Of a DNA stretch of 64,000 bases, positions 1 through 8,269 are shown piece by piece. The first letter of the stretch is position 1. Every line of letters starts with the position of its first letter. A program made the position numbers and the translations under genes. Below the pieces are notes generated by a model that saw only the letters and a list, made by a program, of their open reading frames with translations, made no database searches and had not been told where the DNA came from. Origin of the DNA: DASREM01 sp035652095 (GTDB lineage: Bacteria > Acidobacteriota > Terriglobia > Terriglobales > Acidobacteriaceae); the NCBI GenBank assembly GCA_035652095.1, contig DASREM010000047.1, positions 39,972-103,971 of the forward strand, written 5' to 3'.

Positions 1-660
1 CTTGAAAATCGATCCGTAGAGCGCGCCTGCTAGCTCGGAAGCCTGGGGGTCGAGTCCTCCGACGACCTTGGGGATATCGTGGCGCGCGACGGTCTGGTTG
101 CCGGGATCCTCGCGTTCCGGCGAGAAGGCGACGAAAAACGCTTCTGAATTGTTGGAACCGCTCCGCGCGGCCTTCAGGCCCTTTTTGTTCCCGTTCTCGA
201 GAATTGGAACCAGCACTTCTTCAGTGGTCCCGGGATAGGTGGTGCTTTCCAGAACAACAAGCTGTCCCGCTCGGAGATGAGGAGCGATGGCTTCCGCGGT
301 CTTGGTGATGTAGCTCAGATCGGGCTCGTGGTACTCGTTGAGCGGAGTGGGCACGCAGATGATGATGGCATCCATCTTGGCGATCTGGGAATAGTCCGAG
401 GTTGCGGAAAATCCGCCGGAGCGTGCCTTCTGGATCTCGGTGGCGGGGATGCGGTAAATATACGAGCCCCCCTGCGCGAGCGTGGATATCTTTCGCTCAT
501 CAATATCGAAACCGGTGACCGGGAACTTCTGCTCAGCGTAAAGCAGGGCAAGCGGCAGGCCCACGTAGCCCAGGCCGATGATGGCCACTCGAGACTGCTT
601 GGCCTCGATCTTGCTCTTCAGATCGGACGCGTGCGTTGCGGAAACGGGATGAGTGCTCAT
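1..660 (-). CDS. Nucleotide-sugar dehydrogenase, UDP-HexNAc type (C-terminus cut by window edge)
   Basis: This reading frame begins with ATG at 658-660 and runs off the left edge without a stop, so only about 220 N-terminal residues are visible. A Rossmann NAD-binding motif GLGYVGLPLA lies near residues 29-38. It is followed by CVPTPLNEYHEPDLSYI, a segment typical of the UDP-N-acetylglucosamine/mannosamine 6-dehydrogenase branch (WbpA/TviB/WecC) rather than UDP-glucose dehydrogenase. The enzyme would oxidise C6 of a UDP-HexNAc to a uronic acid for EPS assembly in the cytoplasm. It lies 53 bp after the TPR lipoprotein gene on the same strand and is probably the fourth gene of the xrtA-epsI-prsT operon. 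The catalytic cysteine region lies outside the window, so the exact substrate is inferred. Confidence 0.88.
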   Translation of the reverse strand, partial: MSTHPVSATHASDLKSKIEAKQSRVAIIGLGYVGLPLALLYAEQKFPVTGFDIDERKISTLAQGGSYIYRIPATEIQKARSGGFSATSDYSQIAKMDAIIICVPTPLNEYHEPDLSYITKTAEAIAPHLRAGQLVVLESTTYPGTTEEVLVPILENGNKKGLKAARSGSNNSEAFFVAFSPEREDPGNQTVARHDIPKVVGGLDPQASELAGALYGSIFK

Positions 661-713
661 GATCGAAGAATTTATTCGCCTCTCTTGATTTTGTTAACCA
701 CACTTCCTGCGGA

Positions 714-3014
714 CTATGAACGCAATTGCGACAGCGCTTTTTTAACATCGTTCCCGCTGGAGTAGTTGGGATTGATCTTCAGTACCTTCTCCAGATGCTG
801 GCGAGCCAAGGCCGGTTGGTCATCTTTCTGGTAGGCCAGGCCCAGATGGTAGTGCACAGTCGGGTCATCGGGAGCCTTGTTCTTCTCCGCCAGGCTCAGC
901 GATTCCTTGAAAAGATCAATGGCCGACTTGTAAGCGCCCTTTTGATAGTAAACCCAGCCCAGGGTATCAGCAGCGTTTGGAGACTCGGGCATGCCGCGGC
1001 GGGCGGTTTGCGCCAGTGACAGTGCGACGTCAACATTGCCATTGCTCTGCAGCATGACGTACGCGAGATTGTTGGAAGCCAGAGGATCGTCGGGCTTGAT
1101 CTCGAGCGCCTTCTGGTACATGGCCTTGGCGTTTTCCCAGTCCTGCTTCGATTCGTACAACTCGCCAGTCAGGATGTAGAAGCTGGGCTCGCGCGGGTTG
1201 TCCTTCATGGACTGCTGGTAGGTGGCAATGGCCTGATCGGTGGAACCTTTGGCGACCTGTACCTGTCCGAGTTTCAGCAGGGCGTCGGAATTGTTCTTGT
1301 CGAGTTCAGCAGCCTTCTTGAAAGCGGCCTCGGCCCCATTCACATCTTTCTTGCTCTGGAACAGCGCGGTGCCGAGCAAATCATAAAAAGCGCTGCTGTT
1401 GGGAACTTTCGCGATTTGCGCGTTGGCCGCAGCCACCGCCTTGTCGGGTTGCTTGTCGGCTATGTAGCTGTTCATCAATCCGCTTAACGCGTCGGAAGAG
1501 CTTGGATCCTTTTCGAGTCCCTGCTGGTACGCCTTTTCGGCTTCCGCAAATTGGCGCTGGGTCAGTTTCAGATTGCCCATCTGCACGTAGCCGATCGCGG
1601 CCTGGGGAGCAACTTCGATTGCTTTGCGGACGTCTGCTTCAGCTTTTGGAAACTCCTTGCGGTTCATGAAGGAAGCCGCGCGCAAAGCATACCCATCGGG
1701 CGAACCGGGCTGCAGGTTGATGATCTGCGTGGCGGTCTGTTCCAGCGAACTCATATCGCCTTTGCGCAGTGCGACGGCGGCCAGAGCGCGATGGGCTTCG
1801 GCGAGATCGGGGCGCAGCCGGACTGCCGCCTGCCATTCGCTTTCCGAGCGTGCGATGTTGCCCTGCTGGTCGAATGCAATACCGAGGTGATAGTGCGCGA
1901 CACCGTTGTCGGGATCGTTCTTAATGGCGGATTGCAAAGTCTGCACCGCGTCGTTGGCGTGCCCGTCGCGGATTTGAATCTGCCCGCGATAAATCAAGGC
2001 CTCGTTATCGTTGGGATTGCTCTTGAGAATTTCGTCGTTCAGTTTGCGCGCTTCATCGAGCCGGTTCTTGAGAATCAGTAACTGAATGTAGTTCTTACGG
2101 ACTTGCGGGTCCTTGGAGTGGTCGCGATAGAGAGAGCTGTATTCCGCGGTCGCCTTGTCGAGATCTCCCGTGGCGAAGTAGAAGTCGCCCAGCATGCGGT
2201 ATCCGGTGGGACTCTCGCTGAGATCTTTCTTCGCCTGCTTCAGGAAATCTTCCGCCTCAGCCTTTTTCCCCTGGAGCATGAACAGACGGGCCAGGGAGGC
2301 GCGAGGGTCGGGGTTCTTGGGATCGATTTCAATGCCGCGGCGGAATTGCTGTTCGGCTTCAGGGAAACGGCCGCGCGACTGGTAGTAGCTGCCCAGCGCG
2401 AGAACGGCGTTGGTGGCTTTAGGATTTACCTGTACCGCCTTTTTGAAATTCGACTCCGCAGCCTCGGTTTGGTCCACTCGCATCTGCAGCAAGGCAAGAT
2501 TGATGTAGGACTCGAAGCGGTCAGGGCCAAGGCTGATGGCTTTTTCCATCTCCTGGATTGCGCCGGGATAATTGTCCTGTGCAGCCATCAGGTTGGCAAC
2601 GGCGATATGCACCTGGGGATCATTCGGAGTTTTCTGCAACAGCAGGTCCGTATGCTCCTGGGCGTCTTTGAGATTGCGGCCGGCAATCAACAGATTAGCC
2701 ATATCAATGTGCGCGGGGTAATTCTCGGGCTGCAATTCCAGTGTGCGACCCAGTTCCTGGTAAGCGCGCGTCCACTCCTGCATTTTCAGGAAGGTCTGCG
2801 CCAGCTTGTAGTGCGCATCGCCGTACCGGGAATCCACCTGGATGGCATTGCTGAACTGAATGGCGGCTTCGCGGTATTTGCCCTTTTCGAAATAGCGCTG
2901 GCCGCTTTCCAGGTATTTCTGCTTACGGACATTGGGGTCCCGCGAGCAGCCTACGAAGAAAGACATGACCACGGTCAAGGCCAGGATCCAGCCAATTGCA
3001 GAAGAACGCCTCAT
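714..3014 (-). CDS. prsT: TPR-repeat lipoprotein, PrsT-like (PEP-CTERM/EPS system)
   Basis: This 766-residue protein starts with a lipoprotein signal: Arg-Arg near the N-terminus, a hydrophobic stretch and lipobox FVGC with Cys23. The rest is a nearly continuous array of 34-residue tetratricopeptide repeats. Length, lipobox and position next to xrtA/epsI match the PrsT family of TPR lipoproteins in exosortase-A systems, thought to act in EPS or PEP-CTERM protein export at the outer membrane. A GGGGAG ribosome-binding site precedes the ATG at 3012-3014. A perfect 6-bp inverted repeat (3030-3045) sits immediately upstream of that site. The function is inferred from family and context, as TPRs themselves only indicate a protein-interaction scaffold. 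Confidence 0.85.
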   Translation of the reverse strand: MRRSSAIGWILALTVVMSFFVGCSRDPNVRKQKYLESGQRYFEKGKYREAAIQFSNAIQVDSRYGDAHYKLAQTFLKMQEWTRAYQELGRTLELQPENYPAHIDMANLLIAGRNLKDAQEHTDLLLQKTPNDPQVHIAVANLMAAQDNYPGAIQEMEKAISLGPDRFESYINLALLQMRVDQTEAAESNFKKAVQVNPKATNAVLALGSYYQSRGRFPEAEQQFRRGIEIDPKNPDPRASLARLFMLQGKKAEAEDFLKQAKKDLSESPTGYRMLGDFYFATGDLDKATAEYSSLYRDHSKDPQVRKNYIQLLILKNRLDEARKLNDEILKSNPNDNEALIYRGQIQIRDGHANDAVQTLQSAIKNDPDNGVAHYHLGIAFDQQGNIARSESEWQAAVRLRPDLAEAHRALAAVALRKGDMSSLEQTATQIINLQPGSPDGYALRAASFMNRKEFPKAEADVRKAIEVAPQAAIGYVQMGNLKLTQRQFAEAEKAYQQGLEKDPSSSDALSGLMNSYIADKQPDKAVAAANAQIAKVPNSSAFYDLLGTALFQSKKDVNGAEAAFKKAAELDKNNSDALLKLGQVQVAKGSTDQAIATYQQSMKDNPREPSFYILTGELYESKQDWENAKAMYQKALEIKPDDPLASNNLAYVMLQSNGNVDVALSLAQTARRGMPESPNAADTLGWVYYQKGAYKSAIDLFKESLSLAEKNKAPDDPTVHYHLGLAYQKDDQPALARQHLEKVLKINPNYSSGNDVKKALSQLRS

Positions 3015-3029
3015 TTACACATCTCCCCA

Positions 3030-3045
3030 GGCGCCCGCAGGCGCC
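3030..3045. repeat. Short perfect hairpin in the leader of the TPR gene
   Basis: GGCGCC-CGCA-GGCGCC forms a 6-bp GC-rich stem with a 4-base loop, directly upstream of the GGGGAG ribosome-binding site of the prsT-like gene. No T-run follows, so it is not a canonical terminator. It could shield the ribosome site or stabilise the mRNA end. Confidence 0.4.
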
Positions 3046-3078
3046 CTTTGCAGGTTACCGAAGGATGAAAGATTAGAG

Positions 3079-3098
3079 TACTGCACTGAAATAACCAC
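3079..3098 (-). promoter_or_regulatory. Possible sigma-54 (-24/-12) promoter before the TPR gene
   Basis: Read on the minus strand, this stretch contains TGG-N9-TGCA (GG-N10-GC spacing), which fits the minimal sigma-54 pattern about 60-70 bases upstream of the TPR start. The -24 half is imperfect (TGGTTA against TGGCAC). Such a match can arise by chance, so this is only a candidate. Confidence 0.25.
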
Positions 3099-3157
3099 TA
3101 AAAGTTACTCTCGTCATTCCGGATGAGTCAGTGATCCGGGAACCTCGGCGTGCGGAA

Positions 3158-3805
3158 TTAACGCGGGACATAATGGTTGACGATCGGAACCACCTGGCCG
3201 GCAAACGAGAGAAGCCGATCCTGCGCCGCATCCACCGTTTCCCCGACCCGCAAAGGCGTTGTCACCCGGATCAGCGAGCCGTCGCTACGGTTCAGGCGCA
3301 TGGAATCGGCTACCAGGTAAAACTTTGCCCAATATTCACTGGCCACGGCGCGGTCGTGGGCCCAGTACCAGTACAACACGAGTTGGCGCTCGCTGCCCTT
3401 GGCGATGACATAGCGATTCGCTTCAAAGGGCTTGCGCCCCGGCAGGGCGACTGAGATTCGCCTGGAATCAATCGGCGACCACCCTGCTCCCGGAAGGCAG
3501 TTTTTCGGGGAGTGAATGGTGTCTCCCGCGCGCTGACTCGGGAAATAAGCAATGAATAGATCTACATAAGGATCGCTCACTGCCTGGTTGCGATACACGC
3601 GTAGCAGGAAGTCGCCTGAGCCTAAGACGTCGCGCACATCCTGCGGGATCGGGATCTCGGTACCGGACCAATTCGCCAACTGCATTGGGAAAGACGCGAG
3701 CGGCTGACGCGGAGCGAAGAGTTCGCTACGTCCGCGAGCCTGGAGAAACACAGCCGTAGCCGCCAGCAGGACCACGGCAATGAAAAAACGCAAGAGCGAC
3801 TTCAC
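3158..3805 (-). CDS. epsI: EpsI family protein (exosortase-associated)
   Basis: I place the start at GTG 3803-3805, which overlaps the exosortase stop as GTGA; an upstream start would run about 130 bp into the exosortase gene. The 215-residue product has one N-terminal membrane segment (about residues 4-22) and then a soluble domain. It contains the conserved EpsI pattern HSPKNCLPGAGW around the middle and an aromatic motif (LVLYWYW) downstream. EpsI proteins accompany, or are fused to, exosortases in EPS loci. Their molecular role is not settled, though they are required for methanolan EPS synthesis in Methylobacillus. Coupling to xrtA supports a joint function at the inner membrane. Confidence 0.88.
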   Translation of the reverse strand: MKSLLRFFIAVVLLAATAVFLQARGRSELFAPRQPLASFPMQLANWSGTEIPIPQDVRDVLGSGDFLLRVYRNQAVSDPYVDLFIAYFPSQRAGDTIHSPKNCLPGAGWSPIDSRRISVALPGRKPFEANRYVIAKGSERQLVLYWYWAHDRAVASEYWAKFYLVADSMRLNRSDGSLIRVTTPLRVGETVDAAQDRLLSFAGQVVPIVNHYVPR

Positions 3806-4887
3806 GACGTCCCCCTGGATTCGCGGCGGTATCGTGCCAGCTTGTGAACGAAGAAGAGCATACCCAGTGAAACGACGAAGATCAGCCATCCGGAGAAGGC
3901 ATGAAAGAAGCCCTCGGCCTTTTCCGGGTCCCAATACTGCACCAGCAGTCCAGTGCCAATAATGCGCAGGCTATTCGCGGCGACTGCGATCGGGATGGAT
4001 GCTACGGCGAGCAGGACTCGAACCGAAGTTCGGGTCTCCATCAAGTATCCATAGATGATGGCAAGCGTGGTCAGCGACATAAGCGAGCGAATGCCGCTAC
4101 AGGCTTCGGCGACCTCCAAGGCCATCTCGGGCAGGTTGATCACGTTGCCTTCGCGCAATACCGGAACTCCCAACAGCGGCAAGACTGCGGCCGCGACCCT
4201 GGATGCGAGCAACTGCAGCGGGAACGTGATCTGATTGAAGACGATGGCAGGGATGGGGATCATCAGAACCAGAAACGCCCAGGGAAAAAGCACTGCGCGG
4301 AAGAGGTTCCAGCCCAGAAAGTAGATGACAAGGCCGGCAGTCAACAGGAGGAGAGAAGTGCGCGAGAGAAAAAGTTCGGCGCCAAGAACTCCAACCACGA
4401 GGGTGATCAGGCCGAGCACAATGATCGGCAATCCCCACAGGGATGGTGAGCGTGGCATAGCCTGCAAGCGGGCCCGGTTTTGCCACAGAACAAATATGGA
4501 GAAGGCAGGTACAAAGAATCCGTGTGAAAAATTGGGGTCCGTCCACCATTGCAGAGCCAGGCGCCCCAGGATGGATGAGTAGAGCCATACCACCAAGGCC
4601 AGGAGTACCGCGGCCTGCCACCACGGACTACGATGGACCGCAGGTTCAGATGTTCGCTCGGGGAGCGTGGCGGCTTGTGCAAAATGGCTCAATCGATTCG
4701 CTGGGAGAAGTCGAGGATATGCGAACTCGAACCCCGCTGCAATGCCACGAACGTGGCCCCTGGGGAACTCTGTGTAATTTATTATCAAATTGTGCCCCGG
4801 CACTTTGCGGCACGGGATACCCGGTTCGCAGACGTCTCTGTCCGCGAAAGGACAGATTTGACCTGCTACTCTCAATGTTAGCAACAA
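3802..4887 (-). CDS. xrtA: Exosortase (XrtA/EpsH type)
   Basis: This multi-spanning membrane protein has the exosortase catalytic set. With the longest reading (361 residues), Cys263 lies in ACSGIRS, Arg308 in NSLRI and His329 in HAFSGW. Exosortases are membrane cysteine transpeptidases thought to cut and reattach PEP-CTERM proteins, and the XrtA subtype is tied to EPS loci. The coordinates use the longest reading, which begins at TTG 4887. The first ~65 residues look unlike the family, and a TTG at 4692 would give 296 residues, closer to the usual length, so the start is uncertain. It is coupled to epsI by a GTGA overlap and divergent from the regulator at 5162. No protein with a recognisable PEP-CTERM tail was seen in the window. 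Confidence 0.9.
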   Translation of the reverse strand: MLLTLRVAGQICPFADRDVCEPGIPCRKVPGHNLIINYTEFPRGHVRGIAAGFEFAYPRLLPANRLSHFAQAATLPERTSEPAVHRSPWWQAAVLLALVVWLYSSILGRLALQWWTDPNFSHGFFVPAFSIFVLWQNRARLQAMPRSPSLWGLPIIVLGLITLVVGVLGAELFLSRTSLLLLTAGLVIYFLGWNLFRAVLFPWAFLVLMIPIPAIVFNQITFPLQLLASRVAAAVLPLLGVPVLREGNVINLPEMALEVAEACSGIRSLMSLTTLAIIYGYLMETRTSVRVLLAVASIPIAVAANSLRIIGTGLLVQYWDPEKAEGFFHAFSGWLIFVVSLGMLFFVHKLARYRRESRGTS

Positions 4888-5080
4888 GTTAGCAGGAATT
4901 TCCCCAGAAAATGGCGAGTAACCAACTCAATGGTTACCACAGAAAGGGCAAAACTTTTCCCTTTTCTCCCGGAAAGATGGTAGCGTAATGCCAAGCCTGA
5001 GACATCCCCCCGGCTCCCGTAGGATTCTAAATTGCTGAAACCAATGTAGTAGCAGATGAGTGGGGTGGTCTTGCGCGATC
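4888..5080. other. Divergent intergenic region between xrtA and the AAA+ regulator
   Basis: About 270 bases separate the longest xrtA reading from the regulator start at 5162. This part holds no convincing gene. It has AT-rich stretches and a near direct repeat of 'gttagcaacaa'/'gttagcagg' around 4877-4897. It presumably carries the promoters for both directions; the best candidate is listed separately at 5081-5097. Confidence 0.5.
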
Positions 5081-5097
5081 TTGGCAGCAGCCGTGCT
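5081..5097 (+). promoter_or_regulatory. Candidate sigma-54 promoter upstream of the AAA+ regulator
   Basis: TTGGCAGCAGCCGTGCT matches the -24/-12 consensus (TTGGCA...TGCT) with the required GG-N10-GC spacing. It lies about 65 bases before the ATG at 5162. Exosortase-A loci commonly use sigma-54 promoters with the PrsR regulator, which makes it plausible. It has not been tested. Confidence 0.45.
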
Positions 5098-5161
5098 GTT
5101 GAGAGATCGTGATCAGCTACCCAGGATCTGTTTTTCTCCCCCACGCTCGAAAGAGGTCGTC

Positions 5162-6118
5162 ATGGAACCGGACCTAAGCATTGGAACGGTAGCCGTGGGA
5201 GCGCCTCGGCATTCTGAACCCGATATGGAATACCTCGAAGGCGTAAGTCCGAGCATGAGACCGGTGGAAGTTCTCATCGGAGAACTCGCGCAGAATGACG
5301 TGCCCGTGTTGCTGCTGGCCGAGGCGGGCACGGGAAAGCGAACCGCTGCCCAGAGAATTCACCAGACCTCCAGCCGAGCCGAACAGCCCTTCCGGATCGT
5401 TGCCTGCGCGACCCTGACGCCGGAAGCGTTTGACGTCGCCGGCCCGGGAACCCTTTTCACTGAAGGCACTCTTTTCCTGGAAGAAGTCGCGGACCTGAAT
5501 TCAGCCTCCCAAGTACGACTGCTGGAGGCGTTGCCAAAGGTGGAAGGAAACGGGAATGGACATCGGCCGACGCGATTGATCTGCGGCAGTTCGCGCGATC
5601 TTGAAGCGGAGGTCCGATCGGGACGTTTCCGCGAAGACCTTTACTACCGGATCAGTGGCGTTTGCCTGCGCTTGCCTCCTCTTCGGCAGCGGCGGGACGA
5701 TATCCCGTACTTGATGAGTTTCTACCTGGCGAAGTTTTCGCAGGATTTCCGGCGAACCATGCCAGTATTAAGTCCGCAGACAAAGCAGCTCTTCCAGGAT
5801 TACGCCTGGCCGGGCAACATCCGGGAACTCGAAGACATGGCCCGGGCCATTGTGGCACTGGGAGATGAGGCGCTTGCCATGGGCGGGTTGCGCGCCATGT
5901 TTACGAAATCGGATCGCTCCGTCAGTAACGGAGAGCGGGTGTCGTTGAAGCAGGCTGCACGGGCGGCTTCGCGCGAAGCCGAAAAGGAATTGATCTTAAA
6001 AGTACTGACGCGAACTCGGTGGAACCGGAGGCGTGCTGCCCAGGAGTTGCAGATCAGTTACAAGGCCCTGTTGTACAAGCTGAAACAAATTGGTTATGGG
6101 GAGTACGGAGCGTCCTAG
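5162..6118 (+). CDS. FIS-family AAA+ regulator without a GAFTGA loop (PrsR-like, no receiver domain)
   Basis: The ATG at 5162 is preceded by AAAGAGGT and gives 318 residues. The layout is a short N-terminus, a sigma-54-interaction-type AAA+ domain (about residues 35-245) and a C-terminal FIS helix-turn-helix (about 280-315). Recognisable parts are Walker A EAGTGKRT, Walker B GTLFLEEV (Asp replaced by Glu), FREDLYYRI, LPPLRQRRDDI and WPGNIRELE. The usual GAFTGA loop that contacts sigma-54 is absent: the chain passes from PFRIVACATL to GTLFTEGTLFLEEV with a deletion. There is also no receiver domain, unlike classical PrsR. It is likely the local regulator of the EPS operon, but it may not be able to open sigma-54 promoters itself and might instead act as a repressor or TyrR-like activator. 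Confidence 0.82.
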   Translation: MEPDLSIGTVAVGAPRHSEPDMEYLEGVSPSMRPVEVLIGELAQNDVPVLLLAEAGTGKRTAAQRIHQTSSRAEQPFRIVACATLTPEAFDVAGPGTLFTEGTLFLEEVADLNSASQVRLLEALPKVEGNGNGHRPTRLICGSSRDLEAEVRSGRFREDLYYRISGVCLRLPPLRQRRDDIPYLMSFYLAKFSQDFRRTMPVLSPQTKQLFQDYAWPGNIRELEDMARAIVALGDEALAMGGLRAMFTKSDRSVSNGERVSLKQAARAASREAEKELILKVLTRTRWNRRRAAQELQISYKALLYKLKQIGYGEYGAS

Positions 6119-6135
6119 CTCCAAGGGGAGAGGGT

Positions 6136-6753
6136 ATGAAGCGCATTGTTGCACTGATGGGAGTGCTGTTGCTCGGAGTGGCGATGGCAACCGGATGGGC
6201 GGAAGATGGTCCCAAGAAAGACCAGGGCGCGGCAAACGCCATGGATTCCAAGGAACCGATGTCGGTGGCGGGACCGAGCTACGTGATCGGCGCCGATGAC
6301 ACGCTGCACGTGTCGGTTTGGAAGGAGCCGGATCTGACGGCGACGCTGCCGGTGCGGCCCGACGGAATGATTTCGCTTCCCCTGCTCAACGATGTGCAGG
6401 CGTCTGGTCTCACGCCCATGCAACTTGCGGCTTCCATCACCGACAAGTTGAAGAAATACATTGCCGACCCGCACGTGACCGTGGTCGTAACGCAGATGAA
6501 CAGTCAGCGCATCTTTGTGACCGGGGAAGTGTTGCACACCGGAGCCATGACCCTGCTGCCGAACATGACGGTACTGCAAGCGCTGTCGAGCGCGGGCTTT
6601 TCGCAATTCGCGAATACGAAAGGGATCTACGTACTGCGGAACGAAAACGGGAAGCAACAGAAGTACAACATCAATTACAAGCAATTGGTCAAGGGTGAGT
6701 CCATGGATCAGAACATCATCTTGAAGCCGGGCGACACCATTGTTGTCCCGTAA
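6136..6753 (+). CDS. Polysaccharide export protein (Wza/EpsE-like, SLBB domain)
   Basis: The ATG at 6136 follows a strong purine-rich site (AAGGGGAGAGGG) and gives 205 residues. An N-terminal signal peptide (about residues 1-22) precedes a Poly_export domain beginning YVIGADDTLHVSVWKEPDL and a soluble ligand-binding beta-grasp (SLBB) domain around RIFVTGEVLHTGAMTL. The protein ends at LKPGDTIVVP. Its small size is typical of exosortase-A-linked exporters, which lack the long C-terminal barrel helix of E. coli Wza. It would form the periplasmic/outer-membrane part of the export channel. It starts the EPS operon right after the regulator and is followed closely by the beta-barrel gene. Confidence 0.92.
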   Translation: MKRIVALMGVLLLGVAMATGWAEDGPKKDQGAANAMDSKEPMSVAGPSYVIGADDTLHVSVWKEPDLTATLPVRPDGMISLPLLNDVQASGLTPMQLAASITDKLKKYIADPHVTVVVTQMNSQRIFVTGEVLHTGAMTLLPNMTVLQALSSAGFSQFANTKGIYVLRNENGKQQKYNINYKQLVKGESMDQNIILKPGDTIVVP

Positions 6754-6763
6754 GGACGATTCG

Positions 6764-8227
6764 ATGAAGATCAAACAGATCATGCGCGTGATCATGTTCG
6801 CGATGGTGGCAATGGCGGCCTGCGCGGCACAAATCGATAGTACGCAGGATGCGAATGCCAGCGGCCAGCAGCCGACCACTGCCCCGGCGCCTGCTTATGG
6901 CCAGGACACCACCCCCCCGGCGAATGTGGATAATCCGCCGATCTCCGGACTGGATCAGCCCTCATTTGAACCGAGCGTTCTGAACCGAAGCTTTCTGATC
7001 CCGGGAGCGCATATCAGCCAGGCCATCGACACCAACGTGTCCGGCTCAACCGGGAATACCGCCATCAACGGCGTCACTCGCGTGCTGGGAAGCCTTGCCT
7101 TGCAGAAGCTGTGGAGCCATTTCGACTCCTCTCTCGATTACGTTGGCGGCGGGTCGTTCTACAGCAATCAAAGCGTGGGGGCGACTCAAGTGCATACCCT
7201 TGACGCCGACGAGCGCCTGCTCTGGAGGACAGGGCAGCTGTCGCTTCGCGATTCTTTCTCATACCTGCCGGAGGGCTCGTTCGGTTTTGGATCGTATGGA
7301 GGCGCCGGCGCGCTCGGCGGTATCGGCGGCATCAATGGATTGGGCGGAACCGGAGTCGGCGGACTCGGCATTGGCTCGATCGGTGGGTCCAACTTTTTTG
7401 GACCCGGTCAATTCGCGTCCTTGGGGCAGGAACCGCGAATCACGAATACGGCACTCGCGGATATTACAGAGTCGCTGTCTCCGAGAACCTCAGTTACGCT
7501 GGCAGGCTCGTATGGATTGGTGCACTTCAACAGCAATAACACCGGGCTGATCAATAGCCGCCAGGTTGCTGCCCAGGCAGGCTACAACTACCAGTTCAAT
7601 CGCTCGAACCAGGTCGCCCTGGTATACGGCTACCAGAACTTCCGCTACCCCAACGTTCTGGCTGGAAACTTTCAGACCCACCTGGTGAACGTGCTGTTTG
7701 GGCACCGGATCAGCGGACGCATGGACCTGGTTTTTGGAGGCGGTCCCCAGGTGACCGAGATCCATAGCCCGGTGACGGGAAACAACAATCGCATCTCGGG
7801 CAGCGGGCGGGCTTCTCTACGCTACCGCTTCAAGGTGTGGAGTACCTCTCTTACTTATAGCCGCTATAACTCGAGCGGTTCGGGACTGTTTGCCGGCGCC
7901 ACCAGCGATCTGGTCCGGGTGACGGCGAGCCGCTCGATTGGGCGTCTCTGGGACCTGTCCACCGACGTGGGCTATAGCCATAGCGAGCGAATTCTGCCGA
8001 CCGTAGTCAACGTTCCCGGGTCTACATACAGCTACTGGTATGCGGGCGGGTCGCTGCACCGCCAGTTCGGGCGGGACTTCGATGGCTACGTCAGCTATCA
8101 ATTCAACCGGCTGGGATTTGATCAGACGGTCTGCACCGTAGGCATTACGAATTGCAGCAGCAATTCGCAAAGACATGTGTTGCTCATTGGTTTTGATTGG
8201 CATCCCCGACCGATCCGGCTCGACTGA
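6764..8227 (+). CDS. Predicted outer-membrane beta-barrel protein of the EPS system
   Basis: The ATG at 6764 has an AAGGACGA site just inside the end of the exporter gene and gives 487 residues. A signal peptide (about residues 1-22) is followed by a Pro/Gln/Thr-rich linker. The remainder alternates polar and aromatic residues as in transmembrane beta-strands, for example VALVYGYQNFRYP and YGYQ/YSRYNSSG repeats. A striking glycine-rich insertion (GGAGALGGIGGINGLGG, about residues 180-205) probably forms a surface loop. Exosortase-A loci often encode an OMP of this kind next to the Wza-like exporter. A role as an EPS secretion or anchoring porin is inferred from context. No specific family could be assigned with certainty. 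Confidence 0.7.
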   Translation: MKIKQIMRVIMFAMVAMAACAAQIDSTQDANASGQQPTTAPAPAYGQDTTPPANVDNPPISGLDQPSFEPSVLNRSFLIPGAHISQAIDTNVSGSTGNTAINGVTRVLGSLALQKLWSHFDSSLDYVGGGSFYSNQSVGATQVHTLDADERLLWRTGQLSLRDSFSYLPEGSFGFGSYGGAGALGGIGGINGLGGTGVGGLGIGSIGGSNFFGPGQFASLGQEPRITNTALADITESLSPRTSVTLAGSYGLVHFNSNNTGLINSRQVAAQAGYNYQFNRSNQVALVYGYQNFRYPNVLAGNFQTHLVNVLFGHRISGRMDLVFGGGPQVTEIHSPVTGNNNRISGSGRASLRYRFKVWSTSLTYSRYNSSGSGLFAGATSDLVRVTASRSIGRLWDLSTDVGYSHSERILPTVVNVPGSTYSYWYAGGSLHRQFGRDFDGYVSYQFNRLGFDQTVCTVGITNCSSNSQRHVLLIGFDWHPRPIRLD

Positions 8228-8269
8228 ACTCAAGGCTAGTGGAAGTACTGGCCAGAACGGGATATTGGC

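Noticed and set aside
2103..3068. Long plus-strand open frame opposite the TPR gene
   Set aside because: It is the mirror of the repetitive TPR coding sequence and has no ribosome site or family motif.
4937..4955. Minus-strand GG-N10-GC with TTGC before xrtA
   Set aside because: The -24 part (AGGGAA) is weak and the xrtA start is unsettled.
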